Positions 21,279-36,200 of a stretch of 64,000 bases of DNA are shown here, piece by piece (the stretch's first letter is position 1; each line of letters opens with the position of its first letter). The position numbers were made by a program, and so were the translations under genes. The notes under the pieces are model-generated. The model worked only from the letters and a program-made list of their open reading frames with translations. It ran no database searches and had not been told where the DNA came from. The DNA is from Phoronis australis (taxonomy: Eukaryota; Phoronida; Phoronidae). The stretch lies in NCBI GenBank assembly GCA_002633005.1, contig NMRA01000026.1, positions 346,101 through 410,100 on the forward strand, given 5' to 3'.

Positions 21279-24200
21279 CTAAAACAATGGTAATAGCAAT
21301 GTCGTTTACTGTCAGTAACTATACTATCCCAGAAAAAGATACCACAGAAATACAGATTTTTGGCAATAACACACAAAATCCGAACTAGAAAATTGAGTTT
21401 TCACTTTGTTAGCTTTGCGTTGATTTCCCAGTTATGACGACTGTTGTCAGTTGTCATGATGGGAACCCCTGTGTATTTTGTCTAATTACTGTGTAGCCGT
21501 CTATTGTAGTAAACTAGCTCAGGAGGTTCAGAGACAAGGTTGACATCAGTGATCACACGCTGCGACAAAAGTTGAACAGTACATGAACATCTGCTGACAA
21601 TTTTTGGTGTCAAGACACCTGGAAACTGATTAGTAGACGTTCAGTGTCAGCTGTAATGCTGATCTACATTTTGCTTTAAATTTCCAAGGTTAGGGGATTT
21701 TAAGCATTCGGAAAACGACCCCGTGACGCAAATCTCCTTCTCAAACGTCCGAGCCCATAGTAACAACTTGATGAAACTGACTGGGAATGCTCCGACTTGA
21801 CAGCATCACGCATAAGCCACGATAAGAGATATTCGAAAGTGTCTATGTTTGTTTTTGTTCAAATACTTGACAGAATGTCCCACTTGTCCGACATATTGTG
21901 TTGAAAGTAACTGAAGGATTTCCACAGTAATGTTTCTTAGTTTCAAAGAGGAAGGTCAAATTAAGCAGGCAGTCACCAGTTCAACTTAAACAATTATAAA
22001 TCTTCAGATTGGGATGCAATATGCCATGATTTCGTCAAGTAGTTACTTACTCCTGCTGGCACAGTTTGTCACCAAAAAAACAGTTGGTTAATTCTTGAGA
22101 ATTTGTAGCAATGCAATAAGCCTTTGAAAAAAGAATGACAATTAATTTTTTCTCAAACTGAACTTTTTAACATTTAATTCAAAAAGGCATAAAGACATTA
22201 TACAATGGCTTACCTCCCCAACAGAATTAGCCAGCATCGATACTATTTTCTCGTGTGGCACTGCGACGACACTGCTACCATTGATTTCAATAATACGATG
22301 ACCCACCCTGACACCACCCCTTTCAGCAATACCGCCACGCAGCAAACTGCAAATCTGAAATGTGGAACAAAAAAGTTAGAACAGCAAATGTCACATGACT
22401 GTTAAAGCAGTTGCAAGGTATTGACCATCTTACGGATAATGAAAACCACATCAAAGAGCATAGACTTATAGCAATCCAGAATTGAGTTAGTCACGGAAGC
22501 GATCGTCAGGTCGGTCAGCCGGCAGTTGATATTGTCTGAAGCTACTTGTTTACTCCTATATTAATGATACCTATGATGAGCTGAACTATTGACAGCTTAA
22601 AATGCTGGTAAAATGAAATAAGTTCTACAGAACACATGGCTATGTCAATTGGCAGTGCTACTTTAAATGACCGATATTCCACAATACTTTGTCTATATGA
22701 AACAAGGTCAATGTTCTGGGGTCGAAAACAAATTTGTTGGACAGGCTTATTTGCTCTTCCAAAGCAACGTTCACCGTGTACTCAGCGAATACAAAAACAT
22801 GCCATGAAAAGCCAACTTGCTGAGCCTGGCTCAAGCAATAACGAAAGCCAACTTGTAGAAATTGGCTCAAGCAATAACGAACTGTCAGTTCTTTAAAAGC
22901 ACAGAAATCACACCTACTTTGACTAAGGAACAACTTACGACCTATTTTGTAACAGAAGTGGTCTAAATCAAAACTTGTTTTTGGTACCATAATTGGTTTC
23001 TGGCCACTTTAACTTAGAATTTCAATGTTGGGCAAAAAGTTTCAAACAGTACAAGAATCCCTGTGAGCACTAAGGATGGATAAAGAAATACGGCGAGTAA
23101 AACTGAAGTAAAAACAGACAAGGTACAGGGATATGAACAAACATGTCTCTTACCACTCCATTTTGGACACTGAAGCCCAGCTGATACTTTGTATCTGGCC
23201 TCTTGACTAGTACTTCCACTACGGGTGGACACGACACTACATTCAACTTGACCACACTTTGACCTTTCACTGTCTGAAATAAGTGAAAAAGCAGTGGAAA
23301 CTGTTATGCACAATTTAGCAAGAACACACTGCTATCTCAGATTTCAGTTCCATTTTTTGTCCGAATCCAACTTTAAATTTTCGAAAAAATCATAAAATTC
23401 TGGATGTTACACAAATATTTGATACTCCAGTTCATATACTAGTACAGTACCGTTGTATATTCAGAGCACAGTGGAAGTAAGTACTCACTTTCCCACAAAT
23501 AACACCATTTGAACATTATTTCAATGAGTTTAAGTTGGATAGCTGATTACCGTCAGATCTATAACCGCGCTTTTCTTTCTGTGCATTAGCAAGAGTTTAT
23601 TGCACTAATAGCTTGCGTGTGTTTAACAGACTATAACGCATGTCTGATTATTCACATATCATTCACTAAACCTTAAATATCTGATAAGTAATCGCTACAA
23701 GTCAGTCACGCAGTCACTACGCCATAAACACGATTACAATGAGCCGTTTTCCAGAAGGTGTCTTCTACAGACACAAGAATCTTGCAAAGCCTAACTACAG
23801 TAACTGAGCAAATTGGCAGCCACTCAAGTGATTGGCTGGTGAGGTTGAAATGTTGCATTGTGGGATAGAGGTTCCATAAGTTAAGGTTCCTAGCCAGAAC
23901 GCTGCTCAGTTTTTAAAGAATAATTTCTACCATGACGGTTACTAACCAAATTGAATTACGATATTGTCGCAAGTCACGACATAGTCCTACATCAAATCAG
24001 CAAGTCACCCACCTTGATCTGGGCTTGGCACGATGAGAGTGGTAGTCCCACCAGACTGACCCCGTTCACCGAGATGATCTGGTCACCTATGTTGAGCTGG
24101 CCGCAACGGGCGGCTGCCCCTATGGGCGACATATTGGCCAGCACCACTGTTGGAACCATGGAACCCCAGCCAGACTCCACTATTACCACGCCCAGGGGTT

Positions 24201-27200
24201 CTCCTTTGGTTTTGGGTACAATTACCTGCAATACACGATGATACAATGGAATGTGTTCGACAAGGCATGAATCTTGCAATCTCAGCGTTAATAGTATCTG
24301 GCAAGCAAGCATGCAACTATACTAGCTAAAAAATAGCCACAACTGAAATTGACTAGGTCACCACATTCATGTGAAGGAAGTTTTATCCCAATTCCAACAC
24401 AGAAAAAAAGACACCTCTCCTGCTTGAGAAATGTCTTACACATTGGTTTGGAAAAATATCACGTATACCGTCAAGACTCAAAAAAGAACATTTCCCCTCT
24501 TCGGAAGATGTAGCTTACAGCCCCTTCAAATTAAAAACATCTTTTATTTTGGAGACTGTGAAGATGAAAAAGTCGGTAGAAGACGGTCCACTTTGGCTCC
24601 TTTATGTTTTGAATACTATCCTAAAATTTGATATTAGATCACATGCGCGCGTGTGTGCATGCGTATGTGTCAAATTAATCGTGCATTCCTTCATAAACAT
24701 TTGTCGGCGTAAAAATACAGTACAAGCCAGAAGCCTAGAAGTACCCATCACGACAGTTGGGAAGAAGCCGAATTCGTTGTCAGAGTAGTCTCCCATGATG
24801 ACTGAGAGGGGAATTAACAGGAAAGTTAGTGAGGTGGATAAGCCACGTTGTAATTAGCATTTTGCCGCCATTAAAGTTATTAGCAGTCATTTTTGCTGTG
24901 AACAGAATTAGTCGTCATGACGGGAAAACCATATTATGTACGATTTCTTTTGTCGTGTACTGTAAGTCAATATGACACCAACTGTATCTCACCTCCTTCT
25001 CTGCCTCTTTGTTGGCAAACAGATTAAGCTCCTCTCCAAATATTTCCTGCTGATTGAGCACATCTTCATAGTTGACCTCCTTCAGCAGACCCGGGTCCTC
25101 TATCCCATTGGCTTTCAGAAACTCCATGTACGCCACCTGGAAGGCCTGGCCAATAGACTGCGCCACCAGCTGTGCCTGTTAACAACAAAAGGACAGTTAC
25201 TAACTGCAGCACTCAGGAGGTGCTCTGATGACATCTATTCAGCGTATTGTATCTTGGTGCATCAACAACAAAAAATCCGTGGCATGAAGGTTCATTATCA
25301 CGCACTGCCACAGAAACCTGTTGCCATTGTAGTTACCTATATAGTATTCAATTGCCACCACAGAGACCACCTTCGGTACATGCAAGACATTCGTGAGACA
25401 GTTGTGGCGAGAAACCTTGGCTTATGGACAGGAACTAATATTTTTACGAACAGTCAACTCCCGTAATTTCACAACCCAGCCTCGCTGACCAATCACTCAC
25501 TTGCAGCCATTTTGTTAATATACACGGGCAAGGTTCCCAGTTTACATTTGCCTTTTGCTTGTGTGATTTTGCATGGCCTTGCACGAGTTCCCTTTCTCGC
25601 AAAACACTTGCATAGCGGGATGCAACTCAGGGTCAAGTTCACTAATGCTAGTGTCTCGCTAGAGAAACAAGACCTCGCGAGATCCTGCAAGATATTCTTG
25701 TGTATTGGAGAGCATGTGTTTTGAGCTAAATTTTACTCGCCAAGAGACAGTTATGGAACTCGACTCAGGACAATCTCGGAAGCTAAACTCTTTAACTAAA
25801 CATAACTATCCTAAAACTAAATCCAAAATCTCTATGAGTCAGAATGTTATGAATCGAGCATTAGTTCAAAGTTAACAGAAACCAGGGTCGAGTTTCATAG
25901 GTGCAAGAATCTCGCAAAAGGAAGCTAGTGTGATCACGTACTTCACGCATATTCTTGTGTTTTCGCGAGATTCTCACCTCTACAGAACGTATGCTAGCTT
26001 TTGCTACCGACTTCAGTCACAAAGTTATTATGAAGTGCATACTACAGGCGCCACCTATGGGCAAATATGTCATCATTATTAAGTTATGTTAAAATACTTA
26101 CAATACATAGCTATTAACAACCTGTGCCTTTGATGGCTATCTTATGTAATTTTGTAATAATTTCATATCATCAAAATTTGAAAATAAACTATCATGTTTC
26201 TCTCTAATAGATAAAAAATCTGATTATCATCATTTTTGGCCATAACATGTTTATCATCAATTTTTTCCTCAAGAAAAATCTGATGCCACAAAATTTCATC
26301 TGCAACACATGCCAAAACACAACAAAACAAATGGCTCACTTCTTCCGTTTCAAACACGTGGCAGATAATCTTTGTTTGTCTCTTCTGAGTGCCGCTCTCT
26401 GTAGTGGAGGTGGTGGTTCGCCGACGCGCCATGATGACCACAATATCCTGGATGTCGGCGATGTATGAAATGGTACGGAGCGCATGGTCCATCATAATCT
26501 CCTAGCAATACAACACGATGAGTGAGAACAAGTTTAACGCTATGAATAGAGTAGGTACCCTAAATAGTCGTCTGGTCACATCAATAGACCTAGTAATCAC
26601 AAGTCTGAAAATACTGATGCCCAAACTGGGGCTCAAACTTGCGACCGTCTATAATCCATGTCGAAGCTTTACTCCACTGAATCACAGGGGCCACCGGTTG
26701 AATACAGAAATCCAACCAGGCTAGTATTTTGAAAGACGTCAAGTCCATGTTGTTAGATATTTGCAAATATGAATAATTANAAATAAACTATCATGTTTCT
26801 CTCTAATAGATAAAAAATCAGATTATCTTCATTTTTGGCCATAACATGTTTATCATCAATTTTTTCCTAAAGAAAAATCTGATGCCACAAAATTTCATCT
26901 GCAACACATGCCAAAACACAACGAAACAAATGGCTCACTTCTTCCGTTTCAAACACATGGCAGATAATCTTTGTTTGTCTCTTCTGAGTCCCGCTCTCTG
27001 TAGTGGAGGTGGTGGTTCGCCGACGCGCCATGATGACCACAATATCCTGGATGTCGGCGATGTATGAAATGGTACGGAGCGCATGGTCCATCATAATCTC
27101 CTAGCAATACAACACGATGAGTGAGAACAAGTTTAACGCTATGAATAGAGTAGGTACCCTAAATAGTCGTCTGGTCACATCAATAGACCTAGTAATCACA

Positions 27201-30200
27201 AGTCTGAAAATACTGATGCCCAAACTGGGGCTCAAACTTGCGACCATCTATAATCCATGTCGAAGCTTTACTCCACTGAATCACAGGGGCCACCGGTTGA
27301 ATACAGAAATCCAACCAGGCTAGTATTTTGAAAGACGTCAAGTCCATGTTGTTAGATATTTGCAAATATGAATAATTACTAATATTTACAAGCACAAAGT
27401 TACTTTAGTTTGAAGAAAACAACGGGACGTCCCAGAGTAATAATCCTGTTACTTAAAAAGTGCTCATACCTTTAATGAACGATGAACACTTTCAGAATAT
27501 CCTGAAAATGTTGGGAGGAAATCATCAACAGCAATAAGAAAATCAACCATTTTTATAATTTTCCTTTTGCGGAGGGGCCTGTACGTTTCGAATGTCTTTA
27601 TAAAAGAAGACGTTTCAACAGGATGGCTTTACTCACTTGAAGGTTGGTATTGAGCACCATAATCTTCTCTGTGGATACGAACAGGTCCACATCTGTACTG
27701 GGCTGGGACTCGCCTTCAGGTGCCTAAACAGACGAAGGGTAAAGTGGGGTGAAAACAATGGTTTATACTGGAACTGGACAAAAGGGGAAGTGGGATAAAC
27801 ATGGTGGCACATACTAGACTTAGAAAAAAATGGGAAAATGTATTGAATACAGTGGCTCCTACTGGTGTTGAAGCAAACAGAGGAAAATGGGGGCCCATCA
27901 TGGGCTTGGACAGAAAAGGAAAGTGGGGCAAAAAGGAAAGTACACACTAGGCTAGAACAGAATGGAAAGTGGATAAACATGGGGGAGTCACAAACTAGAC
28001 TTGGAACTTTAGGGGAAAGTGGGAGAAGCAAGGTTCAAAATGGGCTTGGAAAGAAAAGGAACGTGAGGTGAACGAGATAGCGCATAATGAGCCAGAACAG
28101 ATGATTAGAGAAAGTAGGACATACAAGATAGCTCATACTGGACCAGAAGAGAAAGTGGGACAAACAAGATAGCTCATACTGGACCAGAAGAGAAAGTGGG
28201 ACAAACAAGATAGCTACAAACAAGATAGCTCATACTGGACCAGAAGAGAAAGTGGGACAAACAAGGTAGCTCATACTGGACCAAAAGAGAAGAGACAGTA
28301 TGGTGAACAGGACGGTTTATACTAGACTAGAAGAGAATTAAGTGGACAGAACAGAATATTTGATATCGTGTTGAAACAGAAGCGAGATTAGAATAATAGC
28401 TAATGTTGAACCCTTCAGCCACGCTCTCTCCTAAAATTTCTCTCCATGCTCGAATTAACATGTAAATGTTATTTTGTACAATTCAATATATTGGCAGACC
28501 ATACACATTGCACAATACTAAATTACAAATCATTTCATGTTCAAGAAACGGCTGCTGGCTAGGTAATTTTTGAGGTGAATTAAAACCAATCTGTATGTAG
28601 TGTTGAACACTGACAGTCATTCTGTTGCCTCAAAGCAAATGAACTCTACACAATAAGTCTGTCTACCACTGAACAAAGAACGTTTGAAAAACAATTTCTA
28701 AAACTAGAATCCAAGTCAAACGTAGTCGCAAGCCATATGAATATTTACGTTTCGTTATCTGAACAATGGGTAAAATATAAGACAAACCCCTTTCAGAACA
28801 GTTTAGAGTAAGGGGAGATAATACAAATCACAGATGACTTTAATCTAATTAAATTTCAATGACGAAAATCAAATCTTAAAAGAACCATAGTTTTTCGAAT
28901 AATTACATATGCTTTATGGCCAGTCACAACCGAGGAATCAAACTTAGGAGCTCCAAAAGAGTAGCTGGGCTAAGCTATCAAAACCAGGTCAGCAACCGCC
29001 AACCAAGCCTATGTAATCAGGAAAAAATACAGTGATTTCCAGAAAGAATTTTTATCATTGGATGCTCTTGCACTGTAACCAATTACATGTTGGGTGATGT
29101 TCACTGCATTATCAAATACAATTCATAAACAATAACAATTTAACATGCACACCAAAAGCGTTCTTGGCAGAAATTATGCAAATGACACAAAATAGAAAAT
29201 TAATATTTTGACATAAAGCTGCCCGGTATAAGAACACAGGACTCATTTTGAGTTGGTGAATAAAATATTGTGCACCCATGAGTCATTATACATTAATATT
29301 GAAATTGTCATTCAGATGTACAATGGACAATCTTCAACCATTTTGAAAAACAAAAATCACTTTGGCTATTATATGTTTCTTATCAAAATACTGATTGACA
29401 AGTGAATTTAGCCATATAAAGCACAGAAAACAGTTTATTATATACAGCAATACAAAGCATAGAACTGCGCCCACAACTGCACTGCTAACAGGGTGTCATT
29501 ATTACAAAAACTGCACCCAAACTGCACCGCTAACAGGTTGTTATTACAAAGAGCAATGATGTATGAAATGACAGAGTGCTTAGGTGAAGAAAAAAAATTC
29601 ATCTGGAACCATAAAGTGATGAAATTGCCAACATTTCCCGACAAGATTACGACTCTCAAATAATGCAGGTTGGTTTTGCCACAATCTTCTTGTTTGAAAC
29701 ATGGCGGGACTACAAATTTGTCTTTCAAGTACTTTGAGACACAGGAAATTCAAATTCACAAGGAGCCCATCACAGAAGAAAAGGCTGACCACGTGTATTT
29801 GGGTGCAAAATGTAATCAAATCAATCGCCCTAAATCCGTCAACTCAGAGTCGCTGTTGGTGACAGAATCCTACAGCCACACTGATACTCTTGCTGACCTA
29901 ACATAATGAACAGTGAAGCTGAGAACAAAATACAATCGAAACGATGTTAAACGCCCGAGTGTTCATGCATTGGTTACAGGAGAAGGAACAGGACACACAG
30001 TGGGGAGAAAATGAAGATAGTGACACGTGTTGCACATGGCTCATTATAACACAAACGGGCATACCTCAAACACATAGTGATCGTCATCAACCTTTAAATA
30101 ATGCTGCCAACCAAAAACAAACATAACTAGGTCAACAAATGTAACTAGGTCAACAGGTTTCTAAAAGTAAACACTACGTAACGATACACGTTTGATAATA

Positions 30201-33200
30201 AGTGGGCAGAAGACAGAATTAAGTGCATTGCCATCAGGGTCATAAATTTGGTTTTGCATAAACTATCACTAATTAAAAATTAGAAATTTTGAAGAACTGA
30301 CTCGCGAACTAGCAATAAAAGCACTTAGTGAATTTTCAAACAAACTTACATCATTCTCATTAACACCCCTATAGTTCAAGAGAGCTCAAAGTGCCATAAA
30401 CCCCTCTCCCATCAACAAATTTCTGACTTAGAAGCTTGTTTTTTGTTCACAGTACAAGTGATTTCAGGGCTTAGGAAGTTCTGATAGGTTGTTGAGACCA
30501 GCTTCAATGAGTTGACTTGACACAGGCAAGCATCACTCATGCGTCAAGCATGGCTTCAGCAGTCCTAGTTATTAGCCCTGGGGTCCGTTTCTTGAAAAAT
30601 CCCTTTAGACTAAAATTTTACACTACAGTCCTCCATTTCCTCCAACAGGTGGCGCAGGCTAGAAAATGAATGAGGGTACATTCTTGGAAGCGCACGAGGC
30701 AAACAGGGACTAAAAACGTAACCTAACTGGTGATATAGAGTATAAATGGAAACCAGTAAATGACTGTAGGAGTGTAGGAGATGAATTTGCTCAATATCAA
30801 ATGACAATGTAACGATTCTTCTTTGATTTAGCAAGTTAGACTTTGTTCAGTTTTCATAACGGTTACACTTACACTTTCCACAATAGAGACAATAATAATA
30901 ATAAAAATGATATAACTCCTCAATATAAACGGTAAGAAGAATGTTACGCAAAATAGGTTCATGCATGTCACAAACAGTAATGAGAACAAATTAAGTTTGA
31001 ACAGCTTTTAAAATTGGTTGAGCGGGAAGAGTAACTTCTAATTACAAAATTGGAATAGAAAATTTGAACTATAGCATGCTTAATTTGTCCGCGTAGACAA
31101 TAGTTGACCTTTGACATGAAGGTGTACTTGTTATAACCAATGGGGGGTAAAACTCTGTTTCACCTTATCAAAGGACAAACAAATCCTTGACAATCGGATT
31201 GTGGGCAAAATAACAAAAGTTTACGATATTGTAGGGCATGCAAAAATACAGTAACATCTCGCCAATGTGGGACAAAAATAATTCCAAAATTGTCCTTTCC
31301 ATTTTTCAAGGTCCCCGACATGATTCTGAATGACCACTGTTTTTCAAAATATTGTCTGTTGTCAGCAGTGGTACACAGCTAAAGCATGCCAAAGCATTAT
31401 TTCGATGTGACCCAACTTTTGTGAAAAAATGAGAAAACGAAAATTTCGCTTGTCCTCCACAATGCGTCCTAAATTGGCGAAATTTTACTGTAACTATCGG
31501 ATTAATGATAATCAAAATGAAGTAACTTGCACGAATACATCAAGGATTACAGCCAACAACATAAAGCATAACTACCTGGTACTTTTTACCGAAATGTATA
31601 ATCCCCAGTTTCTGAAGAGGAAGTATCAATCTAATATCATTCTGGCGACTAAATCTGTGGCAAGCCCAGGATCTAATCTTAGTTCTCGAAATCAAACTCG
31701 AAATTATTTTTGCTTTATCCCGTCTGGTTTTCACACAATGTCAAGATTAGTGTCTATTATTCTATGCTCGAGTACACTAAGGGTTCCGCAGACCAGATTC
31801 CAGTGCAACGTCGCATTTGATAATCCCAGATTCAAGCTACAAGCTCGAGTAAAAAATACAGATTTCAAGAAAAAATTCAAAATTTTGTGTTCAGGCTCTA
31901 ACTTATATTATTAATGCTTGGGTCATCAAGTACATCTTTAGGTCATCAAGTGCAAAATAGGATTAGACAGTCATTCAGCTAATACACAACTGCAGACACT
32001 CATCTTGAGTTTGTTTTCATAGAACAGCAAATTTCGAGTTTGATTTTGACTACAAGGATTATACCCTGGACCCTAATTAGATTCAGTTTTTAACTAATTA
32101 AATCAAGACACATTACAAAAAAGGAAATAAAGTTTCGGGGCCCATTTCTCAAGGAGTATTGACCAATTATCTTTGAATAAAAATTAGTCTAATAAAGGCT
32201 TAGCTTGTTTCAGGAAAACAGGCAAAGGGTGAAAGTCCGCAAATCTGTCTAACTCAAAGTCAAAAGACAGAATCTGTTAAAATAAGACATAAGATAAAAC
32301 GTTTCGAGAAATGCAGAAGACAAAAAAATCAACGTTCGGCTATTTATTGTCAAAGTTTTTACTTTTGGCTAAAACAAAAAGGCAAATTTAAGTCAAGTGA
32401 CTTCAATAACAGACCACGTAATTTGTAGTAAATAAATGGATACCAGTCATGTAGCTGTTTATTAACAACTAGAACAAAGATTATCATTAATTTGTTTTAG
32501 GTAAAACAGCAAATTGACATAGAAAATAAAGGGCGACGGAAACACAACAATGCCAGAGCTGCATTATGAATTTGCCTAAATAAGTTTGTTGCCACAAGAA
32601 TTACGACAAAGAGTCTTGGTACAAACGACGACACTTACCGAGGCCTTGATAATGATGTATAACGTTTTGTGTTATAATGAGCACGGTGGAACAATTAAGC
32701 CATCAGCGACAATTGAAAGAGAAACACTGTGATTAGGGGCTGAGAACAATAGTGAATAGTCAGCTACGATAAAGCCTCACCAATTTCTGGCACAAATAAC
32801 AGCCAAAATGCCATTTTATATTTCTCAAGGGATTCTAAAATTCTTGGGAACATAGTTTACGTGAGTTTTCAAAAAGTTGCAGGATGGTAGCTATTCTACA
32901 TAATCATGGAAAAGCATATAATTTGGTCCCACACACCATTCCTGGAAAAAATGATGAAATGAAATTTCCCTTGTCCGCCATATTGCATTCTAAATTGGTG
33001 AGATTTTACTGTTATGCTTAAGGCATAATACACAGTGAGGCAATTAACTTCGGACAAGGAAAAATCAGCTGAATAGAAATTGAGTTTTAAAAGATACCCT
33101 TTCCCCAGATCAGAACACACACAGTCTTGTCATTTATCCCATTCATTTTCCAAGCAGAGAATTTTAAGCTAATCACAAGCAATCAGTAGCAGTGAGTTTT

Positions 33201-36200
33201 CAACCAATCAGTTTCTTCATCAGCAACAGACATTATGCCATTGTGAGTCATGTACCGTATTCTATTAAAACTCATCCTTATTTTGACCACAGGGCAATTT
33301 TAACTGACCGGGTGACCCGAGTGCGCAGTACTGACCTTAATCCTGCCCACAGCTTCCTGGGCCTGCATCATGCGGAGAGCCTTTGAAGGTTGACCTTCTG
33401 ACACTAGCTGGGTGGAACCAAGGTAGCGTGCTCGGAACAGCACACCCTCTATTAATACTGATGGTTCGTCGGGATCGTATATGGCAACTACAAGAACAGG
33501 TGGAGGTCTATGGGTGATGTTGCAGTCAATACAGGTTGATGCATCTTGCTCAAATTCACTTACGCAAGTTCTATGGAAAAATATCTAACTAGAGAATCCA
33601 AATTACGTGAATGAAGTCAGGGTCAAGTTTGTGCACTACCCAAGATCGCAAGTAGAAAAGCTGTTATGCTGGGACATGTATGTATTCCAATGATCAATGT
33701 CGAGTCTGTTTTTATTTTGTGTGCAACTACAGCTGCAGTGTGTCCTGCATAGACCATAGAGCTAATTTTTGGCGTGTTAAACCATCTCAAACCTATTCCA
33801 TCACAGTTAGAAGTAGTGGGAACGGACAATGTCACTTTTCATTTAAAATTTTCACACTGACTTGTGGTCCTCAGGAAACACATAATGTTTACAGCAGCTT
33901 ATTGGAAATGATGTGTGAAAACTGTAACCAGGCACGACTAGTAATTTCTATAACGAAGAGCAGTCATACATCTAGAATACCATAGCCTATAGACCTCTAA
34001 GGAATCACCACCGGAGAGGGAGAGGGAGGGACAGAGAGAGAAAACAACACATAAAACAGAAAAGTCACACACAACCACCTGACCAACCCACTGATCGCCA
34101 ATGGAAACATCCACAAAATATCGCAAACACAAAGAGTAGCCAACACAGTAGAAACCACTTTGACCCGTTGGGAATTATCTGCCTTCGAAGACAAGACACT
34201 GACAAGAATCCGAAATGCTATTCTAATTACCAAAGTTCCTAAGCAAATAACCAACCTAATATCAGAACAGATTTTGTAAAGCTTAACAAAGCAGCCAACA
34301 GCTGTAGTACAACACAGAACCTGACCACAGGGGGCGCACTTACCAGGGTTCAGTGAAGAGAGGTGGCAGGAAAAAGGCAGTGTGAGAGAAACAAGAAACA
34401 GTTGTTTAGACAGGTGCTGCCATCATTTGACAATGAATATAATGAATTTAGGAGAAACAAGCTATCAAACAAAAGTTGGCAATTTTCGGTGAACATGTTG
34501 TCTGCAAACCTATACCAACATGATATACACGTCAGCATTTCTTAATAAAATCATTGGTTGGTAAATAGCATACAAAGACAGCTAGAGCAAGGTGTAAGTC
34601 ACACAGAGTTGCAGAACAGTTTGGTCGTAGGATATGACCTCAGAGGAGTTGTATTTTACGACATCCCAGGATTTACATACGCCAGGTAAATCCCAAAATG
34701 AGCATTGCTCCAGCAGCAATGCAATAAGGTGTTAACAACAACACAAGAACCAATAACACACTAAACAAAAACGTGCTGCGACAGTCGATTCTTTTCACTT
34801 CAAAGATGGAGCAAGATTTGTGTTATTGTCTCAGTCATAAACTCGCCTCAGATGCTAGCGTAACCGCTGTTTAGCAGTCTCCAGATCTTGTCCTGTGACT
34901 CAGTGTGACCAACATAAGAAGTCAAGTATTGAGTGTTGTACAACACATACTGACTGTCAGGATCATTTTGTTCCAGTAGCTCTTCAAGTTAGTCGCGTAT
35001 AATACAAAAGGTTAAGGTTATGCGAGACCCTATTAAATGTCCAAATTTGGATATTTTCAAACGTATCATAACATCTCAGAAATGGCTGATAAGAAACTTT
35101 AAGATACTGAACTTTATATGACTGATTTCTTAGAATGCTAGTAGGAATATTTTTCAAAATGCCTGTGGAGCTTCCAGATTTTTTTTTACAAAACATTAAA
35201 AGTTGCATGAAACCAAACTAAACAATAATTTAGAAAAGGATAACAGCGTCTTCGAGATTTCACCTTTAAGAAGACATTTGTTCATTGTATCGTCTCGATG
35301 AGTTTACCTTTCTTCGTTGCTCAATTGTACTAAAAAGTCATGGTTACATGACCCAATTATTGATAAATCCGTATGAAGTCAAAAATCAAATTCTGCATAC
35401 TGTCTACTTTCAGAAAATATGACACCATTACTGAGGTAAATTCTACTTTTGCAGAAATTTGGCTAAATGTAGACTTCATATGAATATGTGATGCGGCCAA
35501 AAGCTGGCGTGCAGAGCAGACTTAAAAAATTTGCGATAAATGCAGACTTGTCGATGAGATTCCACACAACCTTAACAACGGCCACCGGAAATTATTTACT
35601 TCTTTTTGGACATGCCTCACACACACTATGAAAAAAGACTACAACAGCCAGTCAGCCACCGCTCCACAGTGATTAGTCTGAAGCGACGGGCAATATTTGG
35701 ATATCATGCGCCCACATTTTGAGAACCAGTTTGATGCCCATCATTCAGCTACGAAAACTGGTTCTCAAAATGCAGGCACATTATATCCGACTATTACCAA
35801 GCGATTCGCTGTTAGTGACATTGTCACAGCATGACGTGCTTGTGTTTCATTGGCTACACGATGTAATGTGCTGTTCGTAAATTTATAAACCACGTAGACG
35901 GCAGCCACTGAAGTCCCTTTCAAACATAATCTGTGTGAACGAGATTTTTGCCCTAAAAGAAGAAAACAAGCTCCGGTGATTACAACACCGAACACGATAA
36001 GATCCGGGGGAAAATAAACATGCTGTTGCGCAACACATAATGTGGAGAATCTCTGAGATTCTGAGGAACTGGCGACGTTAGAGAGAGATCGGTTCAAGAC
36101 ATTTGCTCTCCAAACTGGTTTTTAGTTCGACGAATAAAGTGTAGGACCGAAGACATTGCGGGTTCAAAACTGCTCTAGAGCTGATCTCAAATTCACAAGA

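Larger units (their letters stand above)
26182..26779. repeat. 598-bp unit, copy a of a tandem pair joined at one N
   Basis: About 99% identical to 26781-27378; the seven or so differences are scattered substitutions. Copy a ends at the base before the N at 26780 and copy b starts at the base after it. The unit contains Mint exon 9. The exact edge match to the N points to an unmerged contig overlap. Confidence 0.9.

Noticed and set aside
27633-28031. 132-residue minus-strand frame running from exon 8 into the minisatellite
   Set aside because: The frame is not the Mint frame; it arises from the purine-rich repeat.
31429-31914. 161-residue plus-strand open frame in Mint intron 7
   Set aside because: It begins within a MITE and has no recognisable composition or domain; probably chance in AT-rich DNA.
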